Source of the DNA: Stomoxys calcitrans
Taxonomy: Eukaryota > Arthropoda > Insecta > Diptera > Muscidae
Assembly: GCF_963082655.1 (NCBI RefSeq)
Contig: NC_081555.1
Location: forward strand, 93,760,914 to 93,824,913
Length of the DNA: 64,000 bases
Direction: 5' to 3'
Part shown: piece after piece, positions 12,040 to 24,757 of the stretch
Layout of the letters: each line of letters begins with the position of its first letter
Numbering within the stretch: position 1 is the first letter of the stretch
Program-made: the position numbers and the translations under genes
The notes under the pieces: generated by a model
Seen by the model: only the letters and a program-made list of their open reading frames with translations
What the model was told of the DNA's origin: nothing
Database searches by the model: none

Positions 12040-12645
12040 GATAAAAAAGACACCTGTTAAAAACACACACACTATAAAAATCTAAGTTAACATTTAATGT
12101 TTTGATACAAATTTGTTTTATGTGCCAGCCATAATTTTTTTTCTGTGTGTAGCTAAAAAAAACACAATTTAAAAAAAATTTCTGTATACTAGTGATGCTA
12201 TTATTCGATATCATATTGATAATATGCATGGATATTTGTTTAAACGACAGTGATAGAAGTTTATGGGCAGCACATTGCCCTTATTCACATGAGACGAATG
12301 ACTAATTTCAGATATCTTGCTATCATCATTCCATCGATAAATGGTTACTATAGTTTAGGGCCATGGTTATCTTTAGCTTATGACTTTTGTCATAAATCCA
12401 TAAACAAGAAAACCACTATGCGTCCAAGAGAGCCTACTACGCCTTTGGAAAGAAACCAGGAAAAGCCTAACACAAAGGGTAGAAATTAACAGACGATACG
12501 TATTTGCAGTATGACATGCCACTTTTTGTATCCATTTGACTTTCTTTTTGTATGTCAGATACGAATAAAGCGCGCTTTAATCGGCAGGCATGTATTTGTC
12601 ATGTGTATTTTACAATTTTTATTCCCATGTGCTTGCATGCACATA
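12040..12645. other. AT-rich gap, nothing recognised
   Basis: One 79-residue open frame (12250-12489) shows no family motif. I would not call it a gene. Confidence 0.4.
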
Positions 12646-12882
12646 TTGGGTTGCCCAAAAAGTAATTGCGGATTTTTTAAAAGAAAGTAAATGCATTTTT
12701 AATAAAACTTAGAATGAACTTTAATCAAATATACTTTTTTTACACTTTTTTTCTAAAGCAAGCTAAAAGTAACAGCTGATAACTGACAGAAGAAAGAATG
12801 CAATTACAGAGTCACAAGCTGTGAAAAAATTTGTCAACGCCGATTATATGAAAAATCCGCAATTACTTTTTGGGCAACCCAA
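12646..12882 (-). mobile_element. Mariner-type MITE, copy 4
   Basis: Full 237-bp copy with TA on both sides (12644-12645 and 12883-12884) and near-perfect ~32-bp inverted termini. Confidence 0.95.
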
Positions 12883-13065
12883 TATATCCAATGCAAATAG
12901 AGCTCGCTTAACCAAATTGCCGCGACCATACGATGACACTCTTAGTCTTTTGCGCTTTAGGTTAGGCTAGGTTGAAAAGAGGGTGTGGATATTAATCCGC
13001 CCCATGCCACTATGGACATACACCAAAGCCAGAAATCGGCTTGTTGTTCGCTCTAAATACTTGAC

Positions 13066-13310
13066 GCTGAACGCCTGGGTTCGAATCCTAAGCTCCTGGG
13101 TTGGAATCCCCTCCTAATGCTGGAGGTACTTTGCCATGTAAAAACTTCTCCCCAAAGAGGTGTCGATCTGCGGCACGCCATTCGGACTTTGCTATAAAAA
13201 GGAGGCCCCTTATCATTGAGCTAAAAATTGAATCGGATAGTACTCATTGATTTGTGAGAAAATTGCCCCAGCTCCTCATTGGAACGTTCATGAGCAAATT
13301 TTCAATTTGC
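13066..13310 (+). mobile_element. tRNA-derived SINE, 5'-damaged
   Basis: It retains the B-box-like 'GGGTTCGAATCC' (13078-13089) and the body motif 'GCTATAAAAAGGAGGCCCC' (13190-13208) and ends near 'GGAACGTTCATGAGCAAATT'. The A-box part is reduced. It is inserted in the LINE 3' region. Confidence 0.85.
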
Positions 13311-13523
13311 AACCTCGAAAAAGAAAATCTAAATCGGTAGATTTAGTTGGTTTATGTCTGGTATTGTGTCCCCACCTAAGTGCCGGTGTCTGTTTGCCGC
13401 AAAAGCCGGCAATGACAGGATATGCTTCAACGTCTCATCATCTTCTTCACATGCCCTACACATGCTATCATTTGCCGCATCGATTTTGCATAAGTGAGCT
13501 CGTAGTCCTATGTGTCCCGCTAT

Positions 13524-13830
13524 GATATCAATAGCTATACTGACCTCCTACTTGCTTTCTTTCAGTAATAGCCTTGTCTTCTCACGATCTGGATGCCCCC
13601 ATAGGATTTTCGCCGTCCTACCGACCATTTCGATGTTCCACAATGTTGCATGCGCATTCGTCGCCCACTCCTGTTAGGATATCGAAAGCTTTACTGACCT
13701 CCTGCTTGCTTCCTTTCAGTAATAGCCTCGTCTTCTCATAATCAGGATCTCCCCTTAAGATTTTGATCGTCCTGCCGACCATTTCGCTGTTCCACAGTGT
13801 TACGTTCGTAGCCCACGCTCTTAACTAGGA
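13524..13830 (-). repeat. 154-bp internal tandem duplication in the LINE
   Basis: Copies at 13524-13673 and 13678-13830 share 'ACTGACCTCCT.CTTGCTT.C' and 'TCAGTAATAGCC'. The two have diverged, so the duplication is not recent. It disrupts the RNase H/C-terminal reading frame. Confidence 0.85.
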
Positions 13831-15120
13831 CAGCGTCGCCCTGAAAGTTTGTTGACGGCAGTCCTCTGGCCTTCACTGCCAAATCGTCTGCTTTTCCATT
13901 CCCCCTTACACCGCCATAGCCCGGCAGCCAAACGATGCGGATCGTGCCACTCTCAGGGAAGGCGTTAATACCCTTACACTCCAAGACTGTTCGTGACTTC
14001 CATCCTGGGTGTTATTGCCTTATGGCCTTTTTACTGTCCGTAAAGTTATTCACACTCGACGTCCTCGCGTTAACACCACACCACCTCACGTATTAAATGA
14101 TCGCCCGTATCCCCGCCTGCAGAACCGTATTATGGTCAGGCAGTCTAAAACAAATCTCAGTCTCTGGGTTCTCAATATAGATACCCAGGCCATCTCTGTT
14201 TTCTTGCTTTGATCCATCCGTGTAGCAAGTTCTTCCAGATGGCAATACTAGGGTTTCGTCAATACAAGACTGTGCCGCTGGCATTAGTGCCTCGCACTCG
14301 ACCTCAAGTGTCGTCTCAGTTATTCGATCGAAAACCTCTTCCATTCCTTCGAGGTTTCCTATCGTTGCGATGGCATGACCTGCTCCTATCCTCTGTCCAT
14401 TCTCCCATCGCCTTTAGTCTCATAGCCGCAATGGTTACCTCACACTTAATCTGTATGTCTATGGGTCGGATAATTGGAACAGTCTCTAGTGCCCTAGTGG
14501 GCGTGGTTCTCATCGCTCCGTATATACCAAGACAACATGTTCTCTGAACCTTTTGTATTTATCCTTTCATTGCACTTTTTCTCCATCGCAGTCCACAAAA
14601 CTACTGAAGCGATATAAGTATTGGTCTAATCACGCTCCTGTAAAGCCTGTGGACTATCCTCGGATTCAGGCCCCATTTCGATCCGTCCAGTCTACATAGA
14701 GCCCAACATCTGTGAGCCTTCTCAGTACGCTCCTGAATGTGACACTTCCAATTAAGTTTCTTATCCAAGATCACTCCTAAGTATTCGACCTCGTTAGATA
14801 TGGAAATCGTTTTATTGAGGAAACGTAGTGGGTCAAATTGGCCCACATTTGTCCTTCTCGTGAACAAGCAGATTTCGGTCTCTTGTCTTACCCCTTAGAA
14901 GTATTATAACATTGTCTGCGTAGTAGACGGGTTCATATCCCTCCTCAGTCAGCATTCGTTGCGCTTTAACAGAAACATTTTGCTTTAACATCTTGAGGCC
15001 GTAGAAGTCTAATCGGAACAGTACTGGGGAGTTGGAGTCGAGCAATTTTGCCCGGAGTCGGAATCGAGATAATTTTCTCGACAAAGTAGTAAAAATATAT
15101 CAACTATAAAAAAAATAAAT

Positions 15121-16000
15121 TTTAAAAACTTGACCGGACCGAATCTTGGTTACCCACCACCATGGATTCCTCTAAAAATTTACCCTTATAACCTGAGTTT
15201 GTATTTGAATTGTTTTGGTCTCAAGAAGTCATATCGGGATTTCGGTACTTACAGGGTCTATAGACCATATTGACCGATTCGGATAAAACTTGCCACGGAT
15301 GTTTTAAGTCGTAAGATAGGTTTTTTGGCCAAATTTCAGCCAAATCAGGTGAAAATTTAGGCTTCTAAGGGCTGAAGAAGTCAAAATCGGTTCATATGGG
15401 GGCTATATATGTATATAGACCGATTCGGAACATACTTGGCATGGATGTTGGAAGTAATAACTCAAACCTTTATTCCAAATTTCAACCAAGTCGAATGAAA
15501 ATTGAGGCTTCTAAGGGCTCAAGAAGTCAAATCCGAGATACTTGGCATGGATGTTGGAAGTTATAACTCAAGCCTTTGTTCCAAATTTGAGCCAAGTCGA
15601 ATGAAAATTGAGGCTTCTAAGGGCTCACGAAGTCAAATCCGGGGTTCGGTTTATATGGGGGCTATATCTGTTTATAGACCGATTTAAATCATACTTGGCA
15701 TGGATGTTGGAAGTCGTAACTCAAGTCATCATTCCAAATTTTAGCCAAATCGGATGAAAATTGAGGATTCTAGGGGCTCAAGAAATCAAATCGGGGGTTC
15801 ATTTTATATGGGGGCTATATCCAAATCTGAACCGATATGGCCCATTTGCATTCCCCAATGACCTACATAAACAGTAAGTATCTGCGCAAAATTTTAAACG
15901 GCTACCTTTACGCGTTCGATTGCTATCATGATTTCGACAGACGGACGGACATGGTTAGATCGACTCAGAATGTCGAGACGATCCAGAATATGGGCAGTGT
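15121..16000 (+). repeat. Repeat A copy
   Basis: It starts at 'GACCGGACCGAATCTTGG' and holds four units marked by 'AAAATTGAGGCTTCTAAGGG' and 'GGGGGCTATATCTG'. It ends at 'CGACAGACGGACGGACATGG' and 'TCGACTCAGAATGTCGAGAC'. Confidence 0.88.
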
Positions 16001-16164
16001 TTTTGGGGAGCGGCAGCAAAGCGGACGAATTTACGACCAAAGCAATATGGGGCTCAAATGATAGGTCTTTGGGAGTAAAGCACGAATCTGATATCAATAT
16101 TCGGGAAAGTGTCTATGGGGCCACCCCACCCCAAACACCACCTAAATACGACGTAGTTGCTGAC
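16001..16164 (+). repeat. Repeat B fragment
   Basis: One unit: 'ATATGGGGCTCAAATGATAG', 'GGAGTAAAGCACGAATCTGA', 'GGCCACCCCACCCCAAACACC'-like. It is cut on the right by the RTE copy. Confidence 0.75.
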
Positions 16165-17620
16165 CAAATAATTCTACCAACGAATTAAACATCAAACAGA
16201 TGGCTTTGGTGCACGCACATTCTTCTGCAGAGACAAAGAAGGAAATCTGGTAACTGACACAGATGGCATGATAAGAATATGGAAAAAGCATTTTACCCAA
16301 GCTGGAGTCCGACGATGGCGGCGAAGATGATACCGCAGAACCAATCAATGATGATGGTATATTCAGAATGAGGTTCAAGTAGCAGTGACCCGGCTAAAGA
16401 AGAACAAGGCAGTAGGAGCCGACGAGTTACCCGCCAAACTATTTAAGACCGGAGGCGACACGCTGATAATGCATCTGTTTATCTCCGCAATCTCGCTAGA
16501 AGAAGGCATACCCGATGACTGGAACCGCAACTACAGAGAAACCGAAATGTGCCAACTACAGAGGAATAAGTCTCCTCCCCATCGCATACAAGAAACTCTC
16601 GAGCGTACTGTGTGAATGATTCAAAACCTAAAGTCAAAAAAATAATTGACCATTTCTTTGTTGACTACAAAGCCGCTTTCGATGCCCCTTGACGTTCAAA
16701 AGTATTTCAAGTCATGTCTGAGTTTGGTATCCTATGGTGTGATCTCTTAAATATCCTGCTGAAGAAGATTATACGAGATGCAGATGTGAATAGATTTGGC
16801 ACGCTGCTCACAAGAGAGCACATGCTTCTCTCCTATGCCGACGACATCGATATCATAGGTCGGTCATCGGAAGTAGTAACTGCAGCCTTTGAAAGAATCG
16901 AAAAAGAGTCAGTGAAAATGGGTCTGGCAGTAAATGGGTCTGGCAGTAAATGGAGATAAGACGAAATGGATGGTTTCAACTCCCAAAACGCCTTGTACAA
17001 CCTAGTAGATAAAGAAAATGGAGAAAGTTGGGAACCACAACTTTGAGGTAGTCAGTAACTTTATCTACCTCAGCTACGCCTTAACCGAAACGAATGACAC
17101 CAGTTTTGAAATAAGCGAAAAATAATACTGGCAAACAGACGCTACTTTGGACTAAATTAGCAGTTTAGAAACAAGGCCACCTCTCGACGGACGAAGATTA
17201 CAATATACAAGACACTGATACTACCAATATTGTTATATGGTTCTGAGGCATGGGTACTTGTGAAAGCAATTGAGGCAGTGCTTGGAGTATTTGAGAGAAA
17301 GATTCTTCGTAAAATATATGGACCAGTTTGCGTTAGAGGAAAATATAGGCGACGTATGAACCACGAGCAGCTGTATGACGACGATAGCATAGTTACACGC
17401 ATCAAGCTCCAGCAAAGAAGTCTTTTGAAGACAAACGCGGTGTTACACGCAAACCGGGAAGACTAAAAGCCCGATGGAAAAATCAAGTGGTGGGAGACAC
17501 CACGAAACTTGGTGTCAGAGATTTTAGAATGAGCGCAGAAGATCGAGGCGCTTGGAACGCTATTCTACGTTCGGCTAGTGGAACAAATGTTCTGTCATAG
17601 CCAATAAAAGTAATTAAAGT
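16165..17620 (+). pseudogene. RTE LINE, 5'-truncated
   Basis: RT fingers ('VTRLKKNKAVGADELPAKLF', 16385-16450) lead into the palm. A normal YADD box is present at about 16838-16850 in 'MLLSYADDIDIIGRS'. The C-terminus follows ('LYGSEAWVLVKA', 'ERKILRKIYGPVC'). The 3' tail is built of 'AAAGTAA' repeats (17603-17620). Frameshifts and stops separate the blocks. This copy keeps the catalytic region that the 41.3-kb copy has lost. Confidence 0.88.
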
Positions 17621-18720
17621 AAGTGAATGGAGCTCGATATTGATAGTTTTTAAGAGCCCATACCCCAAACCGGACATATTTGCCGACTTTTGCAATAAGG
17701 GGTTTAAATGAAAGGTATTTGAGATTAGAAATCGAATTTGATATACAATTTTCAGGACAATGGTAATATGCGGTTAAAATAAATGCTATTTGAGAGTGGG
17801 GCACGATACTGATATATTTTGTAGGGTTAAGTGTTTGACAATGTGGGGCTCAAGTGAAATGTATTAGGGAGTAGAGCAAGAAATTTGAGACCAATTTTTT
17901 GGGTGTCTATCCCTTCCCATCGTAATATGGGGCTCAAATAAAGGCATTTGGGAGTAGAATACGAATCTGATACCCAAATGTCGAACCATGTATTTGGGCC
18001 ACCGCCCCTTCCCCAAAACACCCCCCATAGAGTACAAATTTACAGTCCATGGTAATATGTGTCTCATAAGAAAGCCATTTGAGATTAGAAAACGAACTAA
18101 GTGTCTGGGGGAACACCTCACCCCCAAAAACACCCCTAAATCGGAAATACGTACTTACCCATCATGGCAATATGGGCCTAAAATTAAATTTATTTGGGAG
18201 TAGACCACAAAATTTACACCCAGTGTGGACTCCATGGGAATATCGGGCTTAAATAAAATCTTTTAAGAGTGGAGTACATCTAACATCCAAGCGAATTCAT
18301 AGACCCATAAAGATCATATGGGATTCAGATAATGCCATTTATTGGGTTGCCCAAAAAGTAATTGCGGATTTTTCATATAGTCGGCGTTGACAAATTTTTT
18401 CACAGCTTGTGACTCTGTAATTGCATTCTTTCTTCTGTCAGTTATCAGCTGTTACTTTTAGCTTGCTTAAGAAAAAAAGTGTAAAAAAAGTATATTTGAT
18501 TAAAGTTCGTTCTAAGTTTTATTAAAAATGCATTTACTTTCTTTTAAAAAATCCGCAATTATTTTTTGGGCAACCCAATATATTGTTACACTGTTAGTCA
18601 AGCGATATAAATATACTAGCATGGTATTTCACTAAAAGCTCTTTAATTGTCGAAAATAAATATTGAAAGGATAAAGTAAAAGTAGGCGCAGCGGAGCAGG
18701 CCCGGTTCAGCTAGTTTTCC
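17621..18720 (+). repeat. Repeat B copy split by a MITE
   Basis: Successive units carry 'AATATGGGGCTCAAAT' and 'GGGAGTAGAATACGAATCTG' with short C/A-rich spacers ('CACCCCCAAAAACACCCC'). It continues beyond the MITE to the family end 'GGCGCAGCGGAGCAGGCCCG' at 18693-18712. Confidence 0.8.
18342..18578 (+). mobile_element. Mariner-type MITE, copy 5
   Basis: Full 237-bp copy with TA flanks, inserted in repeat B. Confidence 0.95.
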
Positions 18721-18930
18721 ATAAATAAGAACAAAATTTTGTATAATTTAAAAAAAAATTCAGCAAATTCAAAAATTTTTTTGTGATAATCAAATTTCGT
18801 CCAATTTTTGGAATTATATTGAAGTTTGGCGAATTTTCTATAAATAATTCAACGAAATTAAAGATTAACAAATTTCTATACGACTATTTTTGAAATATGT
18901 TTCAAACTATAAAAGATGTCCATAAAAATT

Positions 18931-19166
18931 ATGGGTTCCCCAAAAAGTAATTGCTGATTTTTTAAAAGAAAGTAAATGCATTTTTAATAAAACTTAGAAT
19001 GAACTTTAATCAAATATACTTTTTTTACACTTTTTTCTAAAGCAAGCTAAAAGTAACAGCTGATAACTGACAGAAGAAAGAATACAATTACAGAGTCACA
19101 AGCTGTGAAAAAATTTGTCAACGCTGACTATATGAAAAATCCGCAATTACTTTTTGGGCAACCCAA
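18931..19166 (-). mobile_element. Mariner-type MITE, copy 6
   Basis: Complete copy. The left terminus reads 'ATGGGTTCCCCAAAAAGTAA', slightly mutated. TA follows the right end. Confidence 0.93.
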
Positions 19167-19340
19167 TAAAAATACCTCTTGAAAATATGTCTTTTTATGT
19201 TATTACCAAGTGTCACTTAATGAGATATGACCTCTGATTATTTATTCAAAGTTTGTGCTTAAATGCATCTGCAGACAAAAACAAAAATGTCTTAAAGAAA
19301 TGTACGTCATGTTTTGGTGAATTAATTTAGCTTAGCATAA

Positions 19341-19431
19341 CCTTCGATAGCTCAGTTGGTAGAGCGGTGGACTGTAGAAAATTGAAAAGATTGAAATCCA
19401 TAGGTCGCTGGTTCAAATCCAACTCGAAGAA
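19341..19431 (+). tRNA. tRNA-Tyr: tRNA-Tyr (GTA), intron-bearing, degenerate; possible pseudogene
   Basis: The 5' half is identical to the functional-looking copies at 34.6-36.5 kb ('CCTTCGATAGCTCAGTTGG', anticodon GTA in 'ACTGTAG'). An 18-nt intron lies at 19378-19395, one base 3' of the anticodon. The 3' half is changed. The T-arm reads 'CCAAC' instead of 'CCGGC', and position 72 is A instead of G, leaving a C1-A72 mismatch. C1-G72 is a known identity pair for eukaryotic tyrosyl-tRNA synthetase, so this copy probably charges poorly or is dead. A TTTTT terminator lies just downstream (19440-19444). It stands 15 kb from the cluster. Confidence 0.85.
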
Positions 19432-19559
19432 GTAAAATATTTTTGCCAAAACATGGCTCGTAGTTTACAAAAAATTTAAATTTTTAAGATTCATACAAAT
19501 TGCAAATTTAGGTATTTAAGATGCATTACATATGTTCTTTTATAATTCAGAGATTCTTT

Positions 19560-20905
19560 TTAGATCCACCTTATACCAAATGTGGATACATGACTTGTAC
19601 AGTACTTCCAATGTCTTTTCACTATAGTCCCATATGCATACCGACCGAGACAATATCATTATGGGGGTTTCCACGCTAGAGCTGCTTTTTATATCTATGG
19701 GGGATATGATATTCCGGTCATTTTGTTTGAAACACCTCGAAACATTGATCTGAGACACCATAAATTATATATACATATATTTTTAATCGACTTGACATTC
19801 TAAGTCGATCTAGCCATATCCGTTCGTCTGTGGAAATCATGATAGTCGTTTTGTTTTGCTGATTTGACATCATTTTTGTACTTAAATTTCACATATGCCC
19901 TTCAACTAAATTCATTTGTGGAAATTTTTAGTAGAATCTGTGGTGGCGACTTCCCAAGGCGTTATTTTGCGTTTATATTTATACCCACCATCGCGAATGT
20001 CGAAAAGGTTAAATAGGTCACCATGCCAAATTTCAGCAAAATCGCCTTTTATGGACCCAAGACTATAATTATATATCATTACGTATGTCGAAGAGCCTAA
20101 CGCAACACATTATGCCAAATTTCAACGGCAATAGATAATAAATGTGGCTAAAATGGGCCTAAGACCTTAAATCGGGTTATCGGTATATATAGCAGCTATA
20201 TCCAAATATAGACCTATCTGAATCAAACGGGCACGGATATCGAAAAGCGTAACATAGGTTACATAGGCCAAATTTTAGCGAAATCGGACTATAAATGCGT
20301 TTTTTATGGGCCCAATACCTTTAATTCGGAGATCGATCTATATGGCAGCGACTGTATTCAAATATAGACCGATATTCAGGTTTAAAGTCTTGAGGCAATA
20401 AATTGATCATTTTTCATACGATTTCGATACAATTTGGCACATTTCTGTGAGTTGTGGTCCAGATCGAACCATATTTAGATATAACTGCCCTACAGACCAA
20501 CCGCCCGATCTCCCGATATAGGATATTAAGACCATAAAAGATCTATTTATTAACCAATTTCGATGAACATTGTCACTGTGAGTTCTGGTAGACCACCACC
20601 CATTCCTATCAAATGTGGTCCAGATCGGACAATATTTAGATATAACTGTCATATAGACCGATCTCCCGATGTAGTATATTGAGCCTATAAAATCGGAATT
20701 TTTCATCCGATTTCGATGAAATTTGGCACGTTGAGATCTTGTAGACCCCTACACCTATTTGTTGACAGCCTAACGCAAAACATTGTGCAAAATTTCAGCG
20801 GTTATAGATAATACATGTGGCTATAATAGCTTAAAATCTAAGATCAAGAAAAATCTGTAGCCTGATTTCAACAGACAGACGGATGGACGTACACTCATAG
20901 AAAAC
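19560..20905. repeat. Repeat A mosaic
   Basis: Includes 'AAGTCGATCTAGCCATATCC' (19800-19820) and units 'GACCGATATTCAGG' and 'CAAATTTCAGC' in both orientations. More than one copy is fused. It contains no gene. Confidence 0.75.
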
Positions 20906-20949
20906 TCTCCTGACTGTCTGTATAAATTTTGCTGTTCTTATGCCCAACA

Positions 20950-21870
20950 CCATAGGATGAGAGAATACTAATCTAGTCATTCCGTATACTAATCTAGTCG
21001 TTCCCAATTTTTATCCGATTTTGCTGAAATTTGGAATAGTATTTTTGTTATGACTTCCAACATCCGTGTCAAGTATGATCCGAATCGGTCCATAAACAGA
21101 TATAGTCCCCATATAAACCGATCCCCCAATTTGACTTCCTGAGCACTTAGAAACCTCAATTTTCATCCAATTTAGCTGAAATTTGGAACAAAGACTTAAG
21201 TTTTAACTTCCAATATATATGCCAAGTATGATCCGAATGGGAATATAAACAGATATATCCAACATATGAACCGATCCCCGGATTTGACTTCTTGAGCCCT
21301 TACTTAACCTCAATTTGCATCCGATTTGGCTGAAATTTGGAACAAGGACTTGTGTCATGTCTTCCAACATCCATACCAAGTATGATCCGAATCGATCTAT
21401 AAACAGATATAGCACCCATATAAAACAATCCCCTGTTTTGACTTCTTGTGCCCCTAGAAACCTAAATTTCACCTGATTTGGTTGAAATTTTAAGCAAAAA
21501 CTTGGCACATCAGTGCCAAGTTTTATCCGAATCGGTCAATATAGTAATATTGAAATCTTAAGCCCCTCGGAGCTTCAATTTTCATCCGCTTTGGCTGAGC
21601 TTTGGAACGAAGACTTGTGTTATGACTTCCAACTTCCATACCAAGTATGATCCGAACCGGTCTATATGCAGATATCACCCCCAATTAAACCCATCCCCAG
21701 ATTTGATTCTTCAGCCCTTAGAAGCCTCAACTTTCATGCGATTTGGCTGAAATTTGGAACAAAGGCTTATGTTATGATTTTCAACATTCATACAAAGTAT
21801 GATTCGAATCGGTCTACATAAAGACATAGCCCCCATATAAACCGTTCCCCGGATTTGACCTGATTTGGAT
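20950..21870 (-). repeat. Repeat A copy
   Basis: Six units with 'GATTTGACTTCTTGAGCCC' and 'CCAAGTATGATCCGAATCGG'. The right end decays into AT-rich sequence at 21870-22020 that resembles the 'GAAATTTTGACAAAATTT' minisatellite. Confidence 0.8.
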
Positions 21871-22289
21871 GAAAATTTGACAAAAAAATATATTGAAATT
21901 TTGCCTTGATATAAGACAAGTTTTTGAAAATTTTATATATAAAGAAAAGTTCGTTGAAATTTTGGAAAATATTTCATTAGCTTTTTGTTTTTAGAGAAAA
22001 TTGTATTTAGGTTTTGTATTTATACACGCAAAAAAAACGTTCGGGCATTTCTACGACAAACAAAATACCTTTATCATGAAGTTTCACTTTTATTGTAACT
22101 GTGCATCGTTTCGCTTCAACATATCAAACGTTATCCATTAACGTAGCTTTATTGAACGATACTAAATTTCTTTATTGTAATCCCTTTATCAGCTTCGCTC
22201 ACGAAACGATTACTCATTCACCGAGCCATTAATTGTTCTCTTGTGTCTCTCCTACTGGAGAGAAAGCGTCAGTATTTGAGCATATAGAC

Positions 22290-23330
22290 CAGGGATGGAA
22301 AAGTCAGTACTTTAGTACTTTTTTTTTCAGTACTTTTTCCACCCGAAGAGTACCGTAGTACCCCCGCGACGGATTTAGTACCTTTTCAAGCACTAAGAAT
22401 TTTTCAAACAACTCGTATGTTTTCGAACCTTTCTTGTCTAAAGAAGCGAGCATTTCTCACGATAAAATTGGGATAATCACTTGTTAGCCGATCGAATCAA
22501 GTCCATCCGATTATCGAGTTGGCGCTAAGCACATCGCTTGGAGATTGAAAGGAACAATGTTCGCTCATATTTAGAAACAGATGCCTCATGTACATGTCGC
22601 CTTATTTGACTTATTTAGCCTATAGAAAGCTTTGGGAGCGACACGGACCCCCACGGACACTTGGCCTCTGAATTCTATATGAGATTCGTGCTCGAGTCCC
22701 AGATATCTCCCATTTAAGTCTCAAATTGTACCGATCTATATGCCCGTTTGGGGGTTTTGCTTGACTCGAAATTTCAATATTTGATTTATGTTTTTAGGTA
22801 ACTATTGGGTTGACCAAAAAGGAATTGCGGATTTTTTAAAAGAAAGTAAATGCATTTTTAATAAAACTTAGAATGAACTTTAATCAAATATACTTTTTTT
22901 ACACTTTTTTTCTAAAGCAAGCTAAAAGTAACAGCTCATAACTGACAGAAGAAAGAATGCAATTACAGAGTCACAAGCTGTGAAAAAATTTGTCAACGCT
23001 GACTATATGAAAAATCCGCAATTACTTTTTGGGCAACCCAATATCATTATACAATCACAAATTCGTCCAACCATCTACGAGATATGTATATCTCGGATAT
23101 ATCACGAACCCTTCGGCTTTCATTAAGGTGCAAGTGATACTTCTTTCTTATTGCAGAGTGCAGTTCGATTAAAATTTAAGCCCAACGATGTGCCGAGTTC
23201 GAATGGCGAGTCGCATAGCGATACCACTTCGTAGAGATACTTGAAACCTTTATGCAAAACTTAAAAATACTCTTTCGGCCCAAAAAGTACCTTTGTAGTA
23301 CAATTTTAAAATCTGTATTTTCCATCCCTA
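22290..23330. mobile_element. Non-autonomous hAT-like element with 8-bp TSD
   Basis: The left end is 'CAGGGATGGAAAA' and the right end is 'TTTTCCATCCCTA', imperfect inverted repeats of hAT type. They are flanked by the exact 8-bp direct repeat 'ATATAGAC' at 22282-22289 and 23331-23338. An 8-bp duplication is the hallmark of the hAT superfamily. The ~1.04-kb body contains no transposase motif. About 237 bp of it is a mariner-type MITE inserted later. Internal sequence includes 'GTACTTT'-rich arms near both ends. Confidence 0.85.
22805..23041 (-). mobile_element. Mariner-type MITE, copy 7, nested in the hAT element
   Basis: Full length and TA-flanked. The left TIR carries one substitution ('TTGGGTTGACCAAAAAGGAA'). 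Confidence 0.95.
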
Positions 23331-23338
23331 ATATAGAC

Positions 23339-24757
23339 CAGTGATGGTCAAAAATACTGACACTATAACATATTAGTGAGTATGTTCACAAGAAAATAAT
23401 CCCAAGCAAGCCCAAGGGCTTGCACATAATTGCAATTGTGTGCACGTCACAAACAACATTTTGTTCTTTTTCTTTTTGACTGAGCAAAGAGCAGTCAGTA
23501 TAGTGAGCAGCTCGGTCGAGTTCGAATGGTAAACTAAGAAAGTGACAACTTTTAAATTTTCGGCTTAAGTCCAAATACTCTGGTATGGCCGATAACAAAA
23601 ATCATTGAAGAAACACTCAAATGGCCGCTACGTATAAAAAACAAAATAGGAATTTCTAACGCCCATACATACGTTGTTTGGTAACATTTACGCTATATAG
23701 AAATATGCATCCTAAAGAAGGTATTTAAATGTGCGAAAACAACAACTCCCATAAGTATTTTTTTGTTTTATTTTTAGCATAACGAACACAGCAGGTCATA
23801 ATACAAAACCATAATGGAGCAAAAATGGAGGGATAATTGTATATCATAACATCGAAATATACCCAAATAAACTCTGAAAGAGTTTGACTTGCCAATTTAG
23901 AACTGCTTATATGAATTATGTGACAACATTACATAGAACTTGGCATCATCTATTTTAAAATTAAATAGAATAAACATATACATAAGCATTACATTAAAAT
24001 AATTTATAAATTAAGAAAACCTAGTTGAGACCCCGAATAAAATAGAGGGTATTGTCAGGGTAAAAAATTTATTGCAAAAAAACATGTACTATCATCGTAA
24101 ACAAAGCCCATGTTTTTCACAAAAGAAGTTAACTTGTCAAAAATTTCCTATATGTGAAAAAAAAAATATTTTTTGTGCGTAGAAAGTTTTGTTAAAATTT
24201 TTCTTGGAGAAAATCTTCATTGAAATTACGGCATTCGAAAGAATTATTTCTGCCGCCAATGATTAAAATGATTATCCCAATACGTACCTATTAACCTTTT
24301 ATCTTCTGATTTTACTTAACGTAAACATTTCTTCGCTGATCTTAAGAACTTACTGATTCTGGTAATATTTGTATACAAACTTATCTATCGATTAAAAACA
24401 TTTATTGATCTATGATTGACTGGTATATTTGCACGTGATACTCCACACTTCTTTATTCTTAGCAAGAACAACTAACTAGCCATGTGATCATCAATAAAAA
24501 CAAATGCACTCACATGTAGAAATAGTATAAGATATCGAACACTACTGGTCATTTGCCGAATCTAACCTTATCTGAATCGATTATAATGACATAGAGATTA
24601 AATTGAATTGTTTGAATTTGATTAAATTGTTTGTTCCCTTAGTATAGCCTACATAAATCCAATTTAATGAGGAAAAACACTGAAAGTTTCCACATCATTT
24701 AGCAACAGAGACAGCTGAGCGACTTAAGTTTAAATCAATTCAGCCCATTTTATTTAA
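23339..24757. other. AT-rich gap
   Basis: It begins 'CAGTGATGGTC', another hAT-like terminus abutting the target duplication, but I could not find its partner end. The rest (23400-24757) shows no gene, RNA or family repeat I recognise. Confidence 0.4.

Larger units (their letters stand above)
12956..15105 (-). pseudogene. I-group (LOA/R1-like) LINE, 3' half
   Basis: On the reverse strand: RT catalytic box near 14920-14950 (reads YADN, so the second catalytic Asp is changed), RT thumb ('EYLGVILDKKLNWKCHI', 'WGLNPRIVHRLYRSVIRPIL') and RNase H ('YTDGSKQENRDGLGIYIE' near 14190-14230, 'GNGKADDLAVKARGL' near 13870). The 3' tail 'CAACCTAGCCTAACC' is at 12960-12975. The copy is damaged by frameshifts, a 154-bp internal duplication and an inserted tRNA-derived SINE. 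Its 5' half is missing. It is related to the copies at 1.6-4.3 kb and 62.9-63.6 kb. Confidence 0.85.

Noticed and set aside
13063..13110. Possible true tRNA gene from the 'GGTTCGAATCC' box
   Set aside because: No cloverleaf can be formed, and the body matches the SINE family found eight more times in the window.
20930..21000. Doubled 'ACTAATCTAGTC' motif as a regulatory site
   Set aside because: It is a short duplication at the edge of repeat A, also present near 4668.
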